A stretch of DNA of 64,000 nucleotides from Methanobacterium aggregans (GCF_017874455.1 NZ_JAGGLN010000002.1:397929-461928), one strand, 5' to 3'. Shown: positions 16,270 to 26,961, counted from the stretch's first letter. Made by a program: numbers and translations. Notes: generated by a model not told the origin, from the letters alone.

Positions 16270-16819
16270 CCTCCCCGACTAGAGATGTTCCTGCATCAAA
16301 TGCAGCAAGGTTCTTATCTTCAGTACCTGGTGGAACACTTTCTGCCACTGCCTGTCGGGCTGCTTTCTCAGATATAACCTTTGTTATCCTTGTTATTGCA
16401 CCTATCATCACTATGTTGGCAACGATCTTCAATCCAACAACTTCTTCAGCTGTTTTGGTTACAGGTGCCTTGTGAAATTTTATGTTGTGATCCTCCACGA
16501 ATGGCAGAACCTCATCCTCAATTATCATATCGGGATCAACTATCAAAGTGCCACCATCCTTTAGATCATCAAGGTAAGCTATCAATGCCTCATGGGATAA
16601 TGCTACAAAAATGTCTGGCTTTTGAACCTTTGGATAGTCTATCTCCTCATCACTTATTACAACTTCAGTTCTTGAAGCTCCGCCCCTTGCTTCAGGACCG
16701 TAAGATTGGGTTTGAACAGCGTTTATTCCATCGTGAAGGGCTGCAGCTTTTCCTATAACTATTCCTGCAAGGATTATGCCCTGACCTCCAAAACCTGCTA
16801 TTCTTATGTCTTTACGCAT
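16262..16819 (-). CDS. korC: 2-oxoglutarate:ferredoxin oxidoreductase, gamma subunit
   Basis: Gamma subunit of the four-subunit enzyme that interconverts 2-oxoglutarate and succinyl-CoA plus CO2 with ferredoxin. It has 185 residues, starting at ATG 16819 (MRKDIRIAGFGGQG) after a GGAGG site 6 bases upstream; a longer frame overlaps korB. Hallmarks are GFGGQGIILAG and SYGPEARGGASRTEV. It is separated from korB by one base and overlaps sucC. Confidence 0.95.
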   Translation of the reverse strand: MRKDIRIAGFGGQGIILAGIVIGKAAALHDGINAVQTQSYGPEARGGASRTEVVISDEEIDYPKVQKPDIFVALSHEALIAYLDDLKDGGTLIVDPDMIIEDEVLPFVEDHNIKFHKAPVTKTAEEVVGLKIVANIVMIGAITRITKVISEKAARQAVAESVPPGTEDKNLAAFDAGTSLVGEDD

Positions 16820-16820
16820 C

Positions 16821-17687
16821 TTAAGCCTCCTTGTAAGCTGACTTAACTGATTGAGGAGTTCCATTTTGACATTTGTCTGCAATTAACTTGCAGAGTTTCT
16901 CTGCAAATTCAGGTTCTTTCTTATCCTGAAATTCTCCTATGACAATTTTTCCCTCAAGTTCTTCTTCAGGAAGTTTATCAGCCTTTCTTTTCATCATACT
17001 GGACTCCTTCATCCAGTTCATCATGTCGATGGGAGAACGCATCTTATTTTTACGTCCGAAGTAGGTTGGACATTGGGATATCGTTTCAACAAATGAGAAC
17101 CCCTTATTTTCAAGACCTTTTTTTATGGAATTTGAAAGCGGTACTGGATGTGTGGTTGTCCATCGTGCAACGTAGGTTGCACCTGCTGCTTTTGCAAGTT
17201 CTGAAAGGTTGAAAGGCCTTTCAATTGCCCCATATGGTGCTGTACTTCCATAGCTTCCCTTGGGACTTGTTGGGCTTATCTGTCCTCCAGTCATACCATA
17301 TATGTTGTTGTTTATGCAGATAACAGTCAGGTCTATGTTTCTCCTTGCACCATGTATCAGGTGGTTTCCACCTATTGCAGCAGCATCACCGTCTCCTGTG
17401 AACACAACAACATCGAGGTCAGGATTTGCAAGTTTCAGTCCTGTTGCAAATGCTATTGGTCTTCCATGGGTTGTGTGGAGTGAATCACACTTCACGTAGC
17501 CGGGTATTCTTGATGAACACCCTATACCTGAAACGAGTACAAGGTTGTCAAAGTCCATTTCTGCAAGTTCCATGGCATTGAAGAATGCGTTCATGACGAT
17601 ACCATTCCCACATCCTGGGCAGAAGATGTTTGGAAGTCTTTCCTTCCGGAGGTACTTCATAAAACGGCTTTCCTTCTTTTCATCCAT
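16821..17687 (-). CDS. korB: 2-oxoglutarate:ferredoxin oxidoreductase, beta (TPP-binding) subunit
   Basis: The thiamine-diphosphate subunit, 288 residues. The TPP and Mg motif is GDGDAAAIGGNHLIHGARRN followed by NNNIYGMTGGQ. The N-terminal FCPGCGNGI and CDSLHTTHGRP blocks are typical for Kor beta subunits, and the cysteines may help bind a cluster. It is followed by korC with one base between. A 176-base AT-rich gap separates it from korA upstream, which could hold an internal promoter. Confidence 0.96.
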   Translation of the reverse strand: MDEKKESRFMKYLRKERLPNIFCPGCGNGIVMNAFFNAMELAEMDFDNLVLVSGIGCSSRIPGYVKCDSLHTTHGRPIAFATGLKLANPDLDVVVFTGDGDAAAIGGNHLIHGARRNIDLTVICINNNIYGMTGGQISPTSPKGSYGSTAPYGAIERPFNLSELAKAAGATYVARWTTTHPVPLSNSIKKGLENKGFSFVETISQCPTYFGRKNKMRSPIDMMNWMKESSMMKRKADKLPEEELEGKIVIGEFQDKKEPEFAEKLCKLIADKCQNGTPQSVKSAYKEA

Positions 17688-17863
17688 CTTATCTCATCTC
17701 CGTGTTACAGTATATCCTTAAATTCTGTATTATCATTAAATTTATTTTTAAATTAATATTTAGAAGTTATTTGTCTGAAATAATATTATTTAACTTAATT
17801 AAACAGATGTTCCAAATTTGAAGCTTTTTTAATGGATATTAACAATTTTAATCATTAATTGTT

Positions 17864-18988
17864 TCAATCTGATCTTATTTTTTCAAGTATTTCCTCAGGT
17901 AAATGCATTTCTCCACCGATCTTTGGGAGGAGTTCAACTTCTTTATCCCTGAGAACCCTTTGAACCTCGTAAAATACCTGTCCAAGGTTCATCTCTACAA
18001 CCAAAATTTTTTTGGCATTGCTCACGGCCTGGATCAGTTTTTCTTCAGGGAATGGCCAGACAGTTTCAAGCTTCACAAAACCTGCCTTTATACCCTCTTC
18101 TCTTGCATTTTTAACTGCTGTAAGGACTGACCTTGATGGTGCACCGTAAGATACAACCACAACCTCTGCATCATCTGTGAAGGTTGTTTTGATCCGGGTT
18201 ATTTCATCCCTGTTTTTCAGGATCTTGTCACATAACCTTGTAACCAGTTTTGAATGGGTTTTGGGGTTGGATGCATCTGGATATCCCCTTTCATCATGGG
18301 TCAATCCTGTTATGTGCATCTTGTAACCATCACCGAAAGCAGGCATTCTTGAAGTTCCAGTGGGATCCGCCCTGTAGGGCAGGAAATTTTCAGGAGATTC
18401 TTCAGGCATCTTTCTTGGTGTGATGTCAACGTGTTCAGGTATGGTGATCTTCTCCCTCATATGGCCAACGATTTCATCGCTCATTACCATAACTGGTACA
18501 CGGTACTTTTCAGCCAGGTTGAATGCTTCAACTGTGAAGTCAAAACATTCCTGGACAGATGATGGTGAAAGAGTTATTACTTCGTAGTCTCCATGGGATC
18601 CCCAGCGTGCCTGCATCATGTCGCTCTGGGAGGCCATTGTTGGCTGGCCAGTGGATGGTGATCCACGCTGCATGTTCACGATTACAATGGGTGTTTCTGT
18701 CATGGCTGCGTATCCCATATGCTCCATCATCAGGGAGAATCCTGGGCCTGAAGTGGCAGTCATTGCCTTCATACCGCCCCAAACAGCACCTATAACAGCA
18801 CCAAGTGCCGATATTTCGTCTTCCATCTGTATGAATGAACCTCCCTCCCGTGGGAGGAAAACTGCCATGTCTTCGGCTATTTCAGTTGAGGGGGTGATTG
18901 GGTATCCTGCAAAGAACCTGCAGCCCGCCTTAATGGCACCCCTGGCACAGGCCTCATTTCCCTGTATAAAGAATTGATCAGTCTTCAT
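17864..18988 (-). CDS. korA: 2-oxoglutarate:ferredoxin oxidoreductase, alpha subunit
   Basis: The alpha subunit, 374 residues, starting at ATG 18988 (MKTDQFFIQGNEACARGA); an in-frame ATG at 18997 lies too close to the GGTGG site. Motifs: FFAGYPITPSTEIAEDMA, ATSGPGFSLMMEHMGYA, and VVVSYGAPSRSVLTAVK in the C-terminal domain. The start overlaps the korD stop region by 11 bases, so the two are translationally coupled. Confidence 0.96.
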   Translation of the reverse strand: MKTDQFFIQGNEACARGAIKAGCRFFAGYPITPSTEIAEDMAVFLPREGGSFIQMEDEISALGAVIGAVWGGMKAMTATSGPGFSLMMEHMGYAAMTETPIVIVNMQRGSPSTGQPTMASQSDMMQARWGSHGDYEVITLSPSSVQECFDFTVEAFNLAEKYRVPVMVMSDEIVGHMREKITIPEHVDITPRKMPEESPENFLPYRADPTGTSRMPAFGDGYKMHITGLTHDERGYPDASNPKTHSKLVTRLCDKILKNRDEITRIKTTFTDDAEVVVVSYGAPSRSVLTAVKNAREEGIKAGFVKLETVWPFPEEKLIQAVSNAKKILVVEMNLGQVFYEVQRVLRDKEVELLPKIGGEMHLPEEILEKIRSD

Positions 18989-19187
18989 CTTCTTCATCCA
19001 CCCTTATTGCTTGATCTGGACACATAAGAGTGCAAGTACCGCATCTGGTGCATCTTTCCCCATGAACTGGTACTGGCAGGCGCACACCCTTTTTATTGGG
19101 TGTTTTTGACTGCTCATAAACCTTCCTGGGACAGAACTCAGTGCAGATATTGCATCCCTTGCATAAGTTCTCATTAACGGTTATCAT
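18978..19187 (-). CDS. korD: 2-oxoglutarate:ferredoxin oxidoreductase, delta (ferredoxin-like) subunit
   Basis: A 69-residue ferredoxin-type subunit with two [4Fe-4S] motifs, CKGCNICTEFCP and CTRCGTCTLMCP, carrying electrons between the TPP centre and ferredoxin. The ATG at 19187 lies 6 bases after AGGGA; an in-frame ATG at 19193 directly abuts that site and is less likely. It is first gene of the kor operon. Confidence 0.95.
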   Translation of the reverse strand: MITVNENLCKGCNICTEFCPRKVYEQSKTPNKKGVRLPVPVHGERCTRCGTCTLMCPDQAIRVDEEDED

Positions 19188-19431
19188 ATTCATTCCCTAA
19201 TTTATGGTAATTAAACAGAAATTTATCAATATATGATGTATAGCCCTAATAATATAAAAATTAATGCAGAATTAGTGGAGTTCTTATAAAGTGATCCAAA
19301 CTGTGTGAATTAAAATTAGTATCATTAAAAAGGACAAAGTTCATTTAAGTCATAGCATCATCCAAACCCGGAACATGATTAAAATATTTGCTATTAAAGA
19401 TTCAAGCTCATAATCACTTATTTTTATAATT

Positions 19432-19899
19432 TTAAATGGCTAATTTTGTTTTAACCGAGTAAATTTTGATGGTACCTTTAACACCGTTTTCTGAAATTAC
19501 AAGGCTTTTAATTGCAGAATTATTTAAATTAAAAGTACATGTTTATTTTGATTCTCATTAAAAAATGGAATACCTTTGTTGTAAATTATATTTCCATTAA
19601 ATTGAGCTATTGACTGCCTACCCTTTACATCAGCATTATAACCCATATTAAAAGACCATGGGTGCCTGTACTTACTGGTGCCCATGATAAATTGTAATTT
19701 ATCCTAATATTCATGGTTCCTGAAGGTATGGTAACAACGGTGTCCTCTACTGAATCCATTCCACCTACGTTATAACTTCCTATTAGCGTGCTTTTGGTAG
19801 TTGTTAAAGTGTTGTTGGTAGTTACAGTGTGGGTTAATACGAATGGTATCAAACAACAAGGAAAACCAAAGCCCCAATCCCCATTAAAATCCGTTTTTT
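19432..19899 (-). pseudogene. Frameshifted remnant of a secreted or membrane-anchored protein
   Basis: Reading leftward, four coding-like segments in successively shifted frames make one coherent protein of about 150 residues: KKRILMGIGALVFLVV (signal or anchor), then IPFVLTHTVTTNN to VSTGTHG, then WSFNMGYNADVKGRQ to NENQNKHV, then TFNLNNSAIKSLVIS to TKLAI and a stop at 19432-19434. Each junction (near 19850, 19660 and 19530) needs one extra base, so three single-base losses are implied. No start codon precedes KKR. The middle is beta-rich and Thr/Ser-rich, like exported archaeal proteins. It directly abuts the DUF4013 gene. Sequencing error is an alternative to real decay. Confidence 0.6.
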
Positions 19900-20827
19900 A
19901 GTTTATCCCAGACCTTGAACCAGCCTCAGATTCTGATTCTTCATCCAGTGACAAAACCTCACTAAATTTTAAAGTGCCTCCACACTCACACTTATCACTG
20001 AAATCCTCAGGAGACTCCCCAGGCTGTAACTGGTAGTATCCTCCACATTTCTCACAGACTAAATATCCATTGCTTTCAGATAGATAGAATAATGCTGCGG
20101 ATCTGTAGATGTAGATCTCTATGTAGGGAACTATGAGCAATTGGATTAACAGAACCCCTACAATTTTAAGCGAAGCTAAACTGAAAAGGGCTACAATGAA
20201 AGCTCCTATAATTATAACAATTAAACCAATGATTATGGCACTTATATACAATTTTACAAGGTTACCCCATCCAATATTAGAGATCTTCTTGAATATTTCG
20301 CGGACTTCAAATGCTGCCCCAAGATCATCATAAAATGCCATATTTGCCAATGCCATTAAAAATACCGGAAGCATTACAATCAAGTAAAAAATTGCAATTA
20401 AAATCAAAATTCCAAGGAGTATTACAACACTATTTCCCATAATGCCCGCAGTTAAACCTAAACCTAATCCACCAACTATCATAATCAAGAAAAAAGGAAG
20501 GATATAACCGATAACAACCACAAATATTTTAATACCATCTACAAACAGGTCAAACCCATTGTTAAAATCTGGGAGTTCTTCAAAACCAGCTAAAGAATAT
20601 TTCAGAATTCTGATCTTATACCCATATACAAATAACCCAAATATTAACCCAAAAAGACCTGAAATGGCTAATAAGATCAGAGTAATACCTGCAGATTGGA
20701 GAACACCCATAGATTCAAAAATATAATTTAAACTACTCAGCATTACAAGGATTCCAAAAATCAAAAGCTTCTTCCAATCTGAAAACGGATATTTAATGGA
20801 ATTTTTTACTATTTCCCCAACCTTCAT
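19898..20827 (-). CDS. DUF4013 membrane protein with C-terminal zinc ribbon
   Basis: A 309-residue integral membrane protein with about six hydrophobic segments. It begins MKVGEIVKNSIKYPFSDWKKL, the hallmark start of the DUF4013 family (function unknown). After the last helix it carries a zinc-ribbon-like module, VCEKCGGYY and CECGGTLKF, and an acidic tail. The start at ATG 20827 follows AGGTG 8 bases upstream. A second DUF4013 gene without the ribbon lies at 39940-40656. Its stop overlaps the decayed gene downstream, which suggests a former operon. Confidence 0.8.
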   Translation of the reverse strand: MKVGEIVKNSIKYPFSDWKKLLIFGILVMLSSLNYIFESMGVLQSAGITLILLAISGLFGLIFGLFVYGYKIRILKYSLAGFEELPDFNNGFDLFVDGIKIFVVVIGYILPFFLIMIVGGLGLGLTAGIMGNSVVILLGILILIAIFYLIVMLPVFLMALANMAFYDDLGAAFEVREIFKKISNIGWGNLVKLYISAIIIGLIVIIIGAFIVALFSLASLKIVGVLLIQLLIVPYIEIYIYRSAALFYLSESNGYLVCEKCGGYYQLQPGESPEDFSDKCECGGTLKFSEVLSLDEESESEAGSRSGIN

Positions 20828-21195
20828 GAGCATTACACCTGTAAACAATTGAAATCAATATTATATTAACATAACAAAATAATATTTAATACTTTCTATT
20901 TTATTTCTATATAACCCGGTAAGAGCATCAGTAGAACTATTTTTAGGATGTTCTTTAAAAATAAAAGGATATTCCTAATTCTTTCAAAATATTTCCTTCA
21001 TCAATCATGTTTAAAAAGATTTTAAATCCAATAAAACTCGTTGAATGTTTAATTCAATCAATTCCAAAAGTTTTGAAAAAAATAAAAGCAGTACTTAGGT
21101 ATGAAAGTTCATTTCAATATTAAAAAAAGTGAGGTTAAAAAATTCCAAATTGAGAAGTTCAAACTAAATTCGATAACAAAAATCAGGAAAGTAGT
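20828..21195. other. AT-rich spacer
   Basis: About 370 bases with no supported gene or structure. It contains the probable promoter region of the DUF4013 gene at its left end. Confidence 0.4.
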
Positions 21196-21225
21196 TCATG
21201 GAATGATCTCTCATGGAATGATCTC
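21196..21225. repeat. Perfect 15-bp tandem duplication spanning a stop codon
   Basis: The unit tcatggaatgatctc occurs twice without gap, at 21196-21210 and 21211-21225. On the minus strand each unit reads Glu-Ile-Ile-Pro-stop. The upstream copy is the real C-terminus of the small acidic protein and the other repeats it, stop included, in the 3' untranslated region. Confidence 0.9.
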
Positions 21226-21465
21226 AAGGTAATGAGCCTCATTTGCACCAGCATTAAACTCTATACTTGTAACACCATCCATTATATCTTCAAATATCTG
21301 CCATAATGTGTCATCATCTGCGTAGATGCAGAAAACATTTTTATCTTTAAGTGTAACCTTCTCAACACCTTCATAATCATTTTTAAGGTCTTGGTATATT
21401 TCATCAGCAGTGACATTACTATCTGTTTCAGCTTCTTTTCTAACAGTTTGGTTATTAATATCCAT
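21211..21465 (-). CDS. Small acidic protein of unknown function
   Basis: An 84-residue, strongly acidic protein (MDINNQTVRKEAETDSN start). GGAGG lies 7 bases before the ATG, which supports translation. The sequence looks like a compact alpha/beta fold (VEKVTLKDKNVFCIYADDD), has no signal peptide and a single cysteine. I do not recognise the family. It is monocistronic as far as can be seen, with 240 bases to the next gene. Confidence 0.75.
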   Translation of the reverse strand: MDINNQTVRKEAETDSNVTADEIYQDLKNDYEGVEKVTLKDKNVFCIYADDDTLWQIFEDIMDGVTSIEFNAGANEAHYLEIIP

Positions 21466-21704
21466 GAATAGTCCTCCGTATCAAATTTCACCAACGAACC
21501 CAATGAATGAGTTCAATGAATCAATTTTAGTAAGTAGAGTTTATGTTGGTTAAAATAGGTTATTTCATCATTTATGAATTATTTGTTATGAATTATTTTA
21601 TTTTTAAAACACTGTTAAAAAAATAGTGAAATTAATGGTTTAATTATTTTTTTAAATTAGGGTTTATTCCCTGGTATTCATTGCTCTTTTACTGATCTCG
21701 GGTT

Positions 21705-22136
21705 TTATTCTTCGATCTTTTCTATGTACATAAGGGGATAGTTAAGCTCTTCAACATACCTCAACCTCACAGTTACCCTTTTACCACCATAGACTGATGA
21801 AACCTTAACATCCAACATTTCACCTGTGAGGGAGATGTAATCATATTCATTTTCAACGGCGTGGAGTGTGTTCCTGTCTATGGTAACCTCCAGTTTTTCT
21901 ATACATGGCTGGAGTTCCATTGCACCCTTTATGGATCTTTCAAGGGATTCAGCACTTTTGATACTGACTGGGGTTCCAACGAACTGATGAAAAAGTGCAC
22001 CCATGGTTATTGCACCTTCAAATATTGCCCTTTCCCTTTCTGAAATATTACTGAAGTACTCTGAATCCACATCCACTTTATCCACAGTTTCTGTATTCAA
22101 ATTCTTTGTATCCAAATTCTCTGAGTTCTCTTTCAT
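21705..22136 (-). CDS. mptD: Dihydroneopterin aldolase, archaeal MptD type
   Basis: Cleaves 7,8-dihydroneopterin to 6-hydroxymethyl-dihydropterin plus glycolaldehyde, a step in tetrahydromethanopterin synthesis. The 143-residue protein has an acidic Asn-rich N-terminal extension of about 25 residues, then the family core YFSNISERERAIFEGAITMG, GTPVSIKSAESLERSIKGA and GGKRVTVRLRYVEELNYPLM. This family is unrelated in sequence to bacterial FolB. The ATG has AGGTG 6 bases upstream. Confidence 0.88.
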   Translation of the reverse strand: MKENSENLDTKNLNTETVDKVDVDSEYFSNISERERAIFEGAITMGALFHQFVGTPVSIKSAESLERSIKGAMELQPCIEKLEVTIDRNTLHAVENEYDYISLTGEMLDVKVSSVYGGKRVTVRLRYVEELNYPLMYIEKIEE

Positions 22137-22210
22137 TCAAACACCTGATAATATGACATTTAATATGGGATGTATAGTTGGATACACCCAAAAAACGTTA
22201 AAACTGAAAT

Positions 22211-22957
22211 CTAAACACCTAATAAACTGTTCATCCATGACAATCCTGATCCAACAGCATCTGGAAGGGGTTGATAGAAGTATCCTACCACAAGGAGCAA
22301 TGTGAATAGAACTGTTGCTGCAAATATCAGGATCTTATCCTCTTTAACAGGATATAAATAGCTCAGTATCGTTCCAACCGCAAAAAAACCAGCCATTATA
22401 ATGAATGCATATTCAGGGTTGTTCGGGGGTTTTTTCTCGGTCTTCTCCTGTATTGGATATATCTTACCCTGTTTCGCCTCTATCACCAGCCTTTGAGCTG
22501 ATGATCCCAGGGGATAACATGTTATAAGGAACAGCACTTTTCCCTGTTCCACGGATAATCTGTAGGAAGCTGGAACTATTGTTGAGTTGATAACAGTGTA
22601 CTCCACGTTACCTATCCCCGGCCATTCAAGGGTTATGTTGTCTCCTGCCTTAAGCTCGTTGAGCCTGAGAAACGGGGACCCATGAAGGGTCCTGTGACCA
22701 AAAAGAACAACCGTTCCATAGCCTGGTTTGGAAGATGCAGGTTCATGGTAAACACCATAATTAATGGATTTATTGTTTATGGCCTGATCAACACCTATTT
22801 TAGATATTTCAAGGTAAGGAGTGTCTGAGATGTTCTTGGTTACCTCCTGGGCAGATGCATAGTAATTAACTTCCACGATGCAGTAGAATGAAATTATGAG
22901 CAGACCCAGCACCACGAAGATGGTTGAAATTTTCATGGTTATTAATATGAAACTCAT
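22211..22957 (-). CDS. Sortase family transpeptidase with C-terminal membrane segments
   Basis: A 248-residue membrane-anchored sortase. An N-terminal hydrophobic segment (about 10-30) is followed by the sortase domain with His88 (FGHRTLHGSPF), Cys147 (LITCYPLGSS) and Arg156 (AQRLVIEA), the full catalytic triad. Two hydrophobic helices follow (about 185-205 and 215-235), an arrangement seen in archaeal and class D/E-like sortases. It should cleave and attach surface proteins outside the cell. The start at 22957 is uncertain; an ATG at 22936 is in frame. It is flanked by mptD and DUF515. No LPXTG-like substrate is recognised in this window. Confidence 0.88.
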   Translation of the reverse strand: MSFILITMKISTIFVVLGLLIISFYCIVEVNYYASAQEVTKNISDTPYLEISKIGVDQAINNKSINYGVYHEPASSKPGYGTVVLFGHRTLHGSPFLRLNELKAGDNITLEWPGIGNVEYTVINSTIVPASYRLSVEQGKVLFLITCYPLGSSAQRLVIEAKQGKIYPIQEKTEKKPPNNPEYAFIIMAGFFAVGTILSYLYPVKEDKILIFAATVLFTLLLVVGYFYQPLPDAVGSGLSWMNSLLGV

Positions 22958-23208
22958 CTTTAAGAACCCTTTGATCCTTCATGAAAATGGGCTCATGAAC
23001 CTTGCAAAAATTTGGGAAACAGTGATCAACAAAGATTTCGGTTTTAATTTCAATTTATAGATTATAGGTAGGTTATGGAACAAATTAAGTATAGATTATA
23101 GGATAAAAACTTGAAAAAAAGTATATCAAAAATAATTTTTTTAAAATTTGAGTTTATAGAGGGATTTATTTAAAAAAAAGGGTTTGAAAGATTAAAAAAA
23201 ATATCCGT

Positions 23209-23234
23209 ACTGACTGTTAATGTTAACAGCCAGT
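23209..23234 (-). terminator. Hairpin terminator of DUF515 gene
   Basis: On the minus strand ACTGGCTGTTAA and TTAACAGTCAGT pair over 12 positions with one G-U and a CA tip. A run of eight T follows about 9 bases later. It starts 14 bases after the stop codon of the DUF515 gene. Confidence 0.7.
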
Positions 23235-23247
23235 TTTAGGCCCTTCT

Positions 23248-24638
23248 TCAATTGTAGATGGTTTTGAGTTCACTGATCATCCATGTTGGAGCTGATTGTG
23301 TTGGAACAGTGAGCATTGCACTATCCATGTTCTGTATTAAGAACGGAGCATCATCCCTTGGAACCTCCAAGAGTATCATGTACTGAGCATCAAGCTCTCC
23401 CAGGTTTGACACCCTTTCAAAGTCAGCAAGTCTCCATCCATAGGAAGTTAGGAGTGAACTAACCTGACCTTGGTTCCATGTTCTAGATGCTGCAGCCTTT
23501 AAAAGCTCTTCAACATTGGTTACCTGAACAGATTTGGAGTATCCAGATCCTGATCCAGCTGAAGAACCATATGCGGATCCTGATCCTGAAGTGGAGTTAG
23601 TGTTCGCAGATGCAGATGCTGCCATTGATGCTGCATATTTTGCCTGTAACTGTGCCTGTGTTAAGTTGGCATCTATAGTTCCACTATCCGTTGCCCTTAA
23701 AATTGCCAGGACTGTTGCTCCACTGATGTTAGGAGTTGTACTCGTATTGGTAGTATTTCCACCACTTGAAGCATTGGTTCTAAGGTACACATCAACTGTG
23801 TTTCCCACAGTGACCAATCCCCCAGCAGCCTGGAGTCTGGATACCAGTATTGGAACTGCAACAGTGTCTGGTGTTTCAACATCCATGTTGGACAGAACAC
23901 TTGCATCGGCGCTGTTAACAATTTGCTGGGCCGCATCAACCTTCATCATCAAATCCTTTTGATTGTCAGAACTTTGATTTCCAGTATCATAGGTTATCAT
24001 CACCCTCTTGTAGGTGTCCTTCTTGTTGTTGATCTGCTGGGTTTGATACGTTCTCCATGACGTTGTTGCAGGTCCAAGAACATCCACTGCCAGTACCTGA
24101 TCCGGAGTAACACCACTATCGATCTCAGCTAGTAGTATTTGTTTCTTTGGATCAGATGCTAAACCTCCTTTGAAATAGGAATTAATCTCATTGTACTTCT
24201 GCATTTTGGCATCGTTAAGTGTATCTTGATACGGTGCATAGAACAGGAAGTAGTAACCTACTACAGCAATAACTATGAGTATAACACCAAAGACAGCCGC
24301 ACCAACCAATGTTTTCTGGTCATCATCGGGAAGTTTCTTTCCAAAGCCACCACCCCCACCTAAACCTCCTAAACCTTTAGCTTTTTTCTCAGGAGGTCTC
24401 AACCTAGGTTTAGAGTCCAGAGGCTTCGTTTTAGGTCTGGGCATGGGTTTGGGTATTTTTTTGTTGTTAGAAGATTTTTCACCCAAATCACCTGTTTCCT
24501 TACCTTTTCCATTGTTCCCTGATACTTTACCCACCATGTCCTTGAGTCGTCCCCCCATGTCTGACTCGGACTTTTTTCCATTTTTACGGAGATCAGGGGC
24601 TTCTTTTTTATCTTTATCCTTTTTTCCTAGTATTTTAT

Positions 24639-24645
<7 letters not shown>
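23248..24645 (-). CDS. DUF515 family membrane protein
   Basis: A 465-residue protein known only from Methanobacteria-type archaea, function unknown. Order: a highly charged, Lys/Pro-rich cytoplasmic N-terminus (1-110, including PKPMPRPKTKP and a GLGGLGGGGG stretch), one transmembrane helix (about 112-135), then a large external alpha/beta region with a Ser/Ala/Gly-rich linker around 345-370. The start overlaps the 3' end of pssA by 7 bases, so the two are coupled. The layout, a single-pass protein with a basic tail and large external domain, resembles envelope assembly factors; that role is inference. Confidence 0.8.
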
Positions 24646-25358
<713 letters not shown>

Positions 25359-25401
25359 AATTAAACTCCTTTAAAGTCCTTTTTATGGTTTATATTCTCT
25401 T

Positions 25402-26118
25402 TTAATTCATTTCAGGAGTTATTTTTTCTGGTTTTTCATTTAATTCCATCATGACCTTTTCAACGAGTTCCGCCATGATGGTTTCTCCAGCCTTGGGTTT
25501 CTGACCTTCAGCCACCCTAACCTCAAATTTTTCATGGGGCACTATGAGGTCTACCCTGGAACCAAATCTTATCATGCCCAGTTTGTCTCCTATTTCAAGT
25601 TTATCGCCCACTTGAACATACTGAACTATTCTTCGGGCTATAAAACCTGCTATCTGGATTACTCCCACTTTCCCATAATCTGAATCTATTACTATTAAGT
25701 TTTTTTCGTTTTCCTTTTCAACGTTCTTCCATGCCATCTTAAATTTTCCAGGGCAGTACTTGGTTTTTACAACTTCACCTGAAATTGGTGCCCGCTGTAC
25801 ATGAACATCAAAGGGGGACATGAATGTACTTATACGAATTCCCCTCTCCCCTTCATCTAAAAGATGTTCCATGAGAGGATAATCACAACCAACCACTTCT
25901 ACCTTATCTATGCGTCCTGTTAATATCCTTCCATCTGCAGGTGCAACAACAACACCCTCATCAGAAGGTATTTTTCTCTTTGGATCTCTGAAAAACTGCA
26001 TTAAAAATGCTATGGCTGAAAACAAGATGAAAGTCACAATAACGTAGCCAAATAAGAAGGGTAAAACTGCTATTGTTAATAATATTCCCACTTTTTTATA
26101 GGTTCCTTTCACAAACAT
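25402..26118 (-). CDS. asd: Archaetidylserine decarboxylase (phosphatidylserine decarboxylase family)
   Basis: Converts archaetidylserine to archaetidylethanolamine; a pyruvoyl enzyme made by self-cleavage. The 238-residue protein has an N-terminal membrane hairpin (about 5-45), APADGRI, STFMSPFDVHVQRAPISG and the cleavage region MIRFGSRVDL, in which the Gly-Ser bond is cut. The ATG at 26118 is chosen; an in-frame GTG lies 9 bases earlier. It heads asd-pssA-DUF515. Confidence 0.93.
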   Translation of the reverse strand: MFVKGTYKKVGILLTIAVLPFLFGYVIVTFILFSAIAFLMQFFRDPKRKIPSDEGVVVAPADGRILTGRIDKVEVVGCDYPLMEHLLDEGERGIRISTFMSPFDVHVQRAPISGEVVKTKYCPGKFKMAWKNVEKENEKNLIVIDSDYGKVGVIQIAGFIARRIVQYVQVGDKLEIGDKLGMIRFGSRVDLIVPHEKFEVRVAEGQKPKAGETIMAELVEKVMMELNEKPEKITPEMN

Positions 26119-26961
26119 TGTAACCACTGATTAATCAAAAAATTGATTATCAAATTATTATTAAACTATTTTATTCTCTATTTTATTCTACTGAACTACT
26201 ATTTTTACTCAATTATTCTGTACTACTCCTTTCTGGATCCATTCTAAAGCCTGAAATGTAGCTGAGTTTAGTTAATTGAATATAAATATAAATAGTTGCA
26301 CTTGGTATGTAACAACCTACATAAAACATGTGTCATTACAAACATTTCAATATTTCAAGGGTCCAAACAGAGAATCTGGTAAATATATTCATTTATGAAA
26401 GAAAATAATCCCATGATAAACACCCATTGTGTGAAAAAAATTTCAGAGAATACCATTTAATATTACGATTTAGTTATTTAATAAACTTTTAAATAGTGCT
26501 CCACTTATAAATTAAAACCATTGAAATGATTTTTGAATTAACAGATCTCTTGATATAATATATATTGTTTTATCATCATGTAAGTTCAAGTAAGGTAATA
26601 TTCTAATTATATTTATATTTCATAACAGTTTATTTAATAAACCAGTACAGTAAATTAATCACAGAAACTTATATGATATGATATATGTGATGGAACTTGA
26701 AACTCAAGTTCATTCAAAAACTGTGGTTTTACTACATCATTCATAAATTAACATAAGCATCCTAATTCATAAATAGTATAATATTAATTAAGAAATATTT
26801 TGTTTGAATGAATACTTAAATGAATAAATTTGTAAATTGAGTGTAGTAAAAAAATTATAGATCGTACAATTTGTAAGTGAATAATTTCTTAATTTCTAAG
26901 TAATATTCAAATAAACGTAAATCTGTACTGAAAATTATTACGCCATGAAGAAGTGGTATTG
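26119..26961. other. Long divergent AT-rich spacer
   Basis: About 840 bases between divergent operons with no supported gene. TATA-like sequence on the minus strand near 26279-26298 could serve asd. No GC-rich structured-RNA candidate is seen. Confidence 0.45.

Noticed and set aside
16381..16758. 125-codon plus-strand frame rich in Leu and Gln
   Set aside because: It lies fully antisense to korC, whose motifs and operon position are clear.
23534..23962. 142-codon plus-strand frame opposite the DUF515 gene
   Set aside because: The minus-strand gene has a membrane helix, a coupled start and a terminator; the antisense frame has no ribosome-binding site and follows from the codon bias of the real gene.
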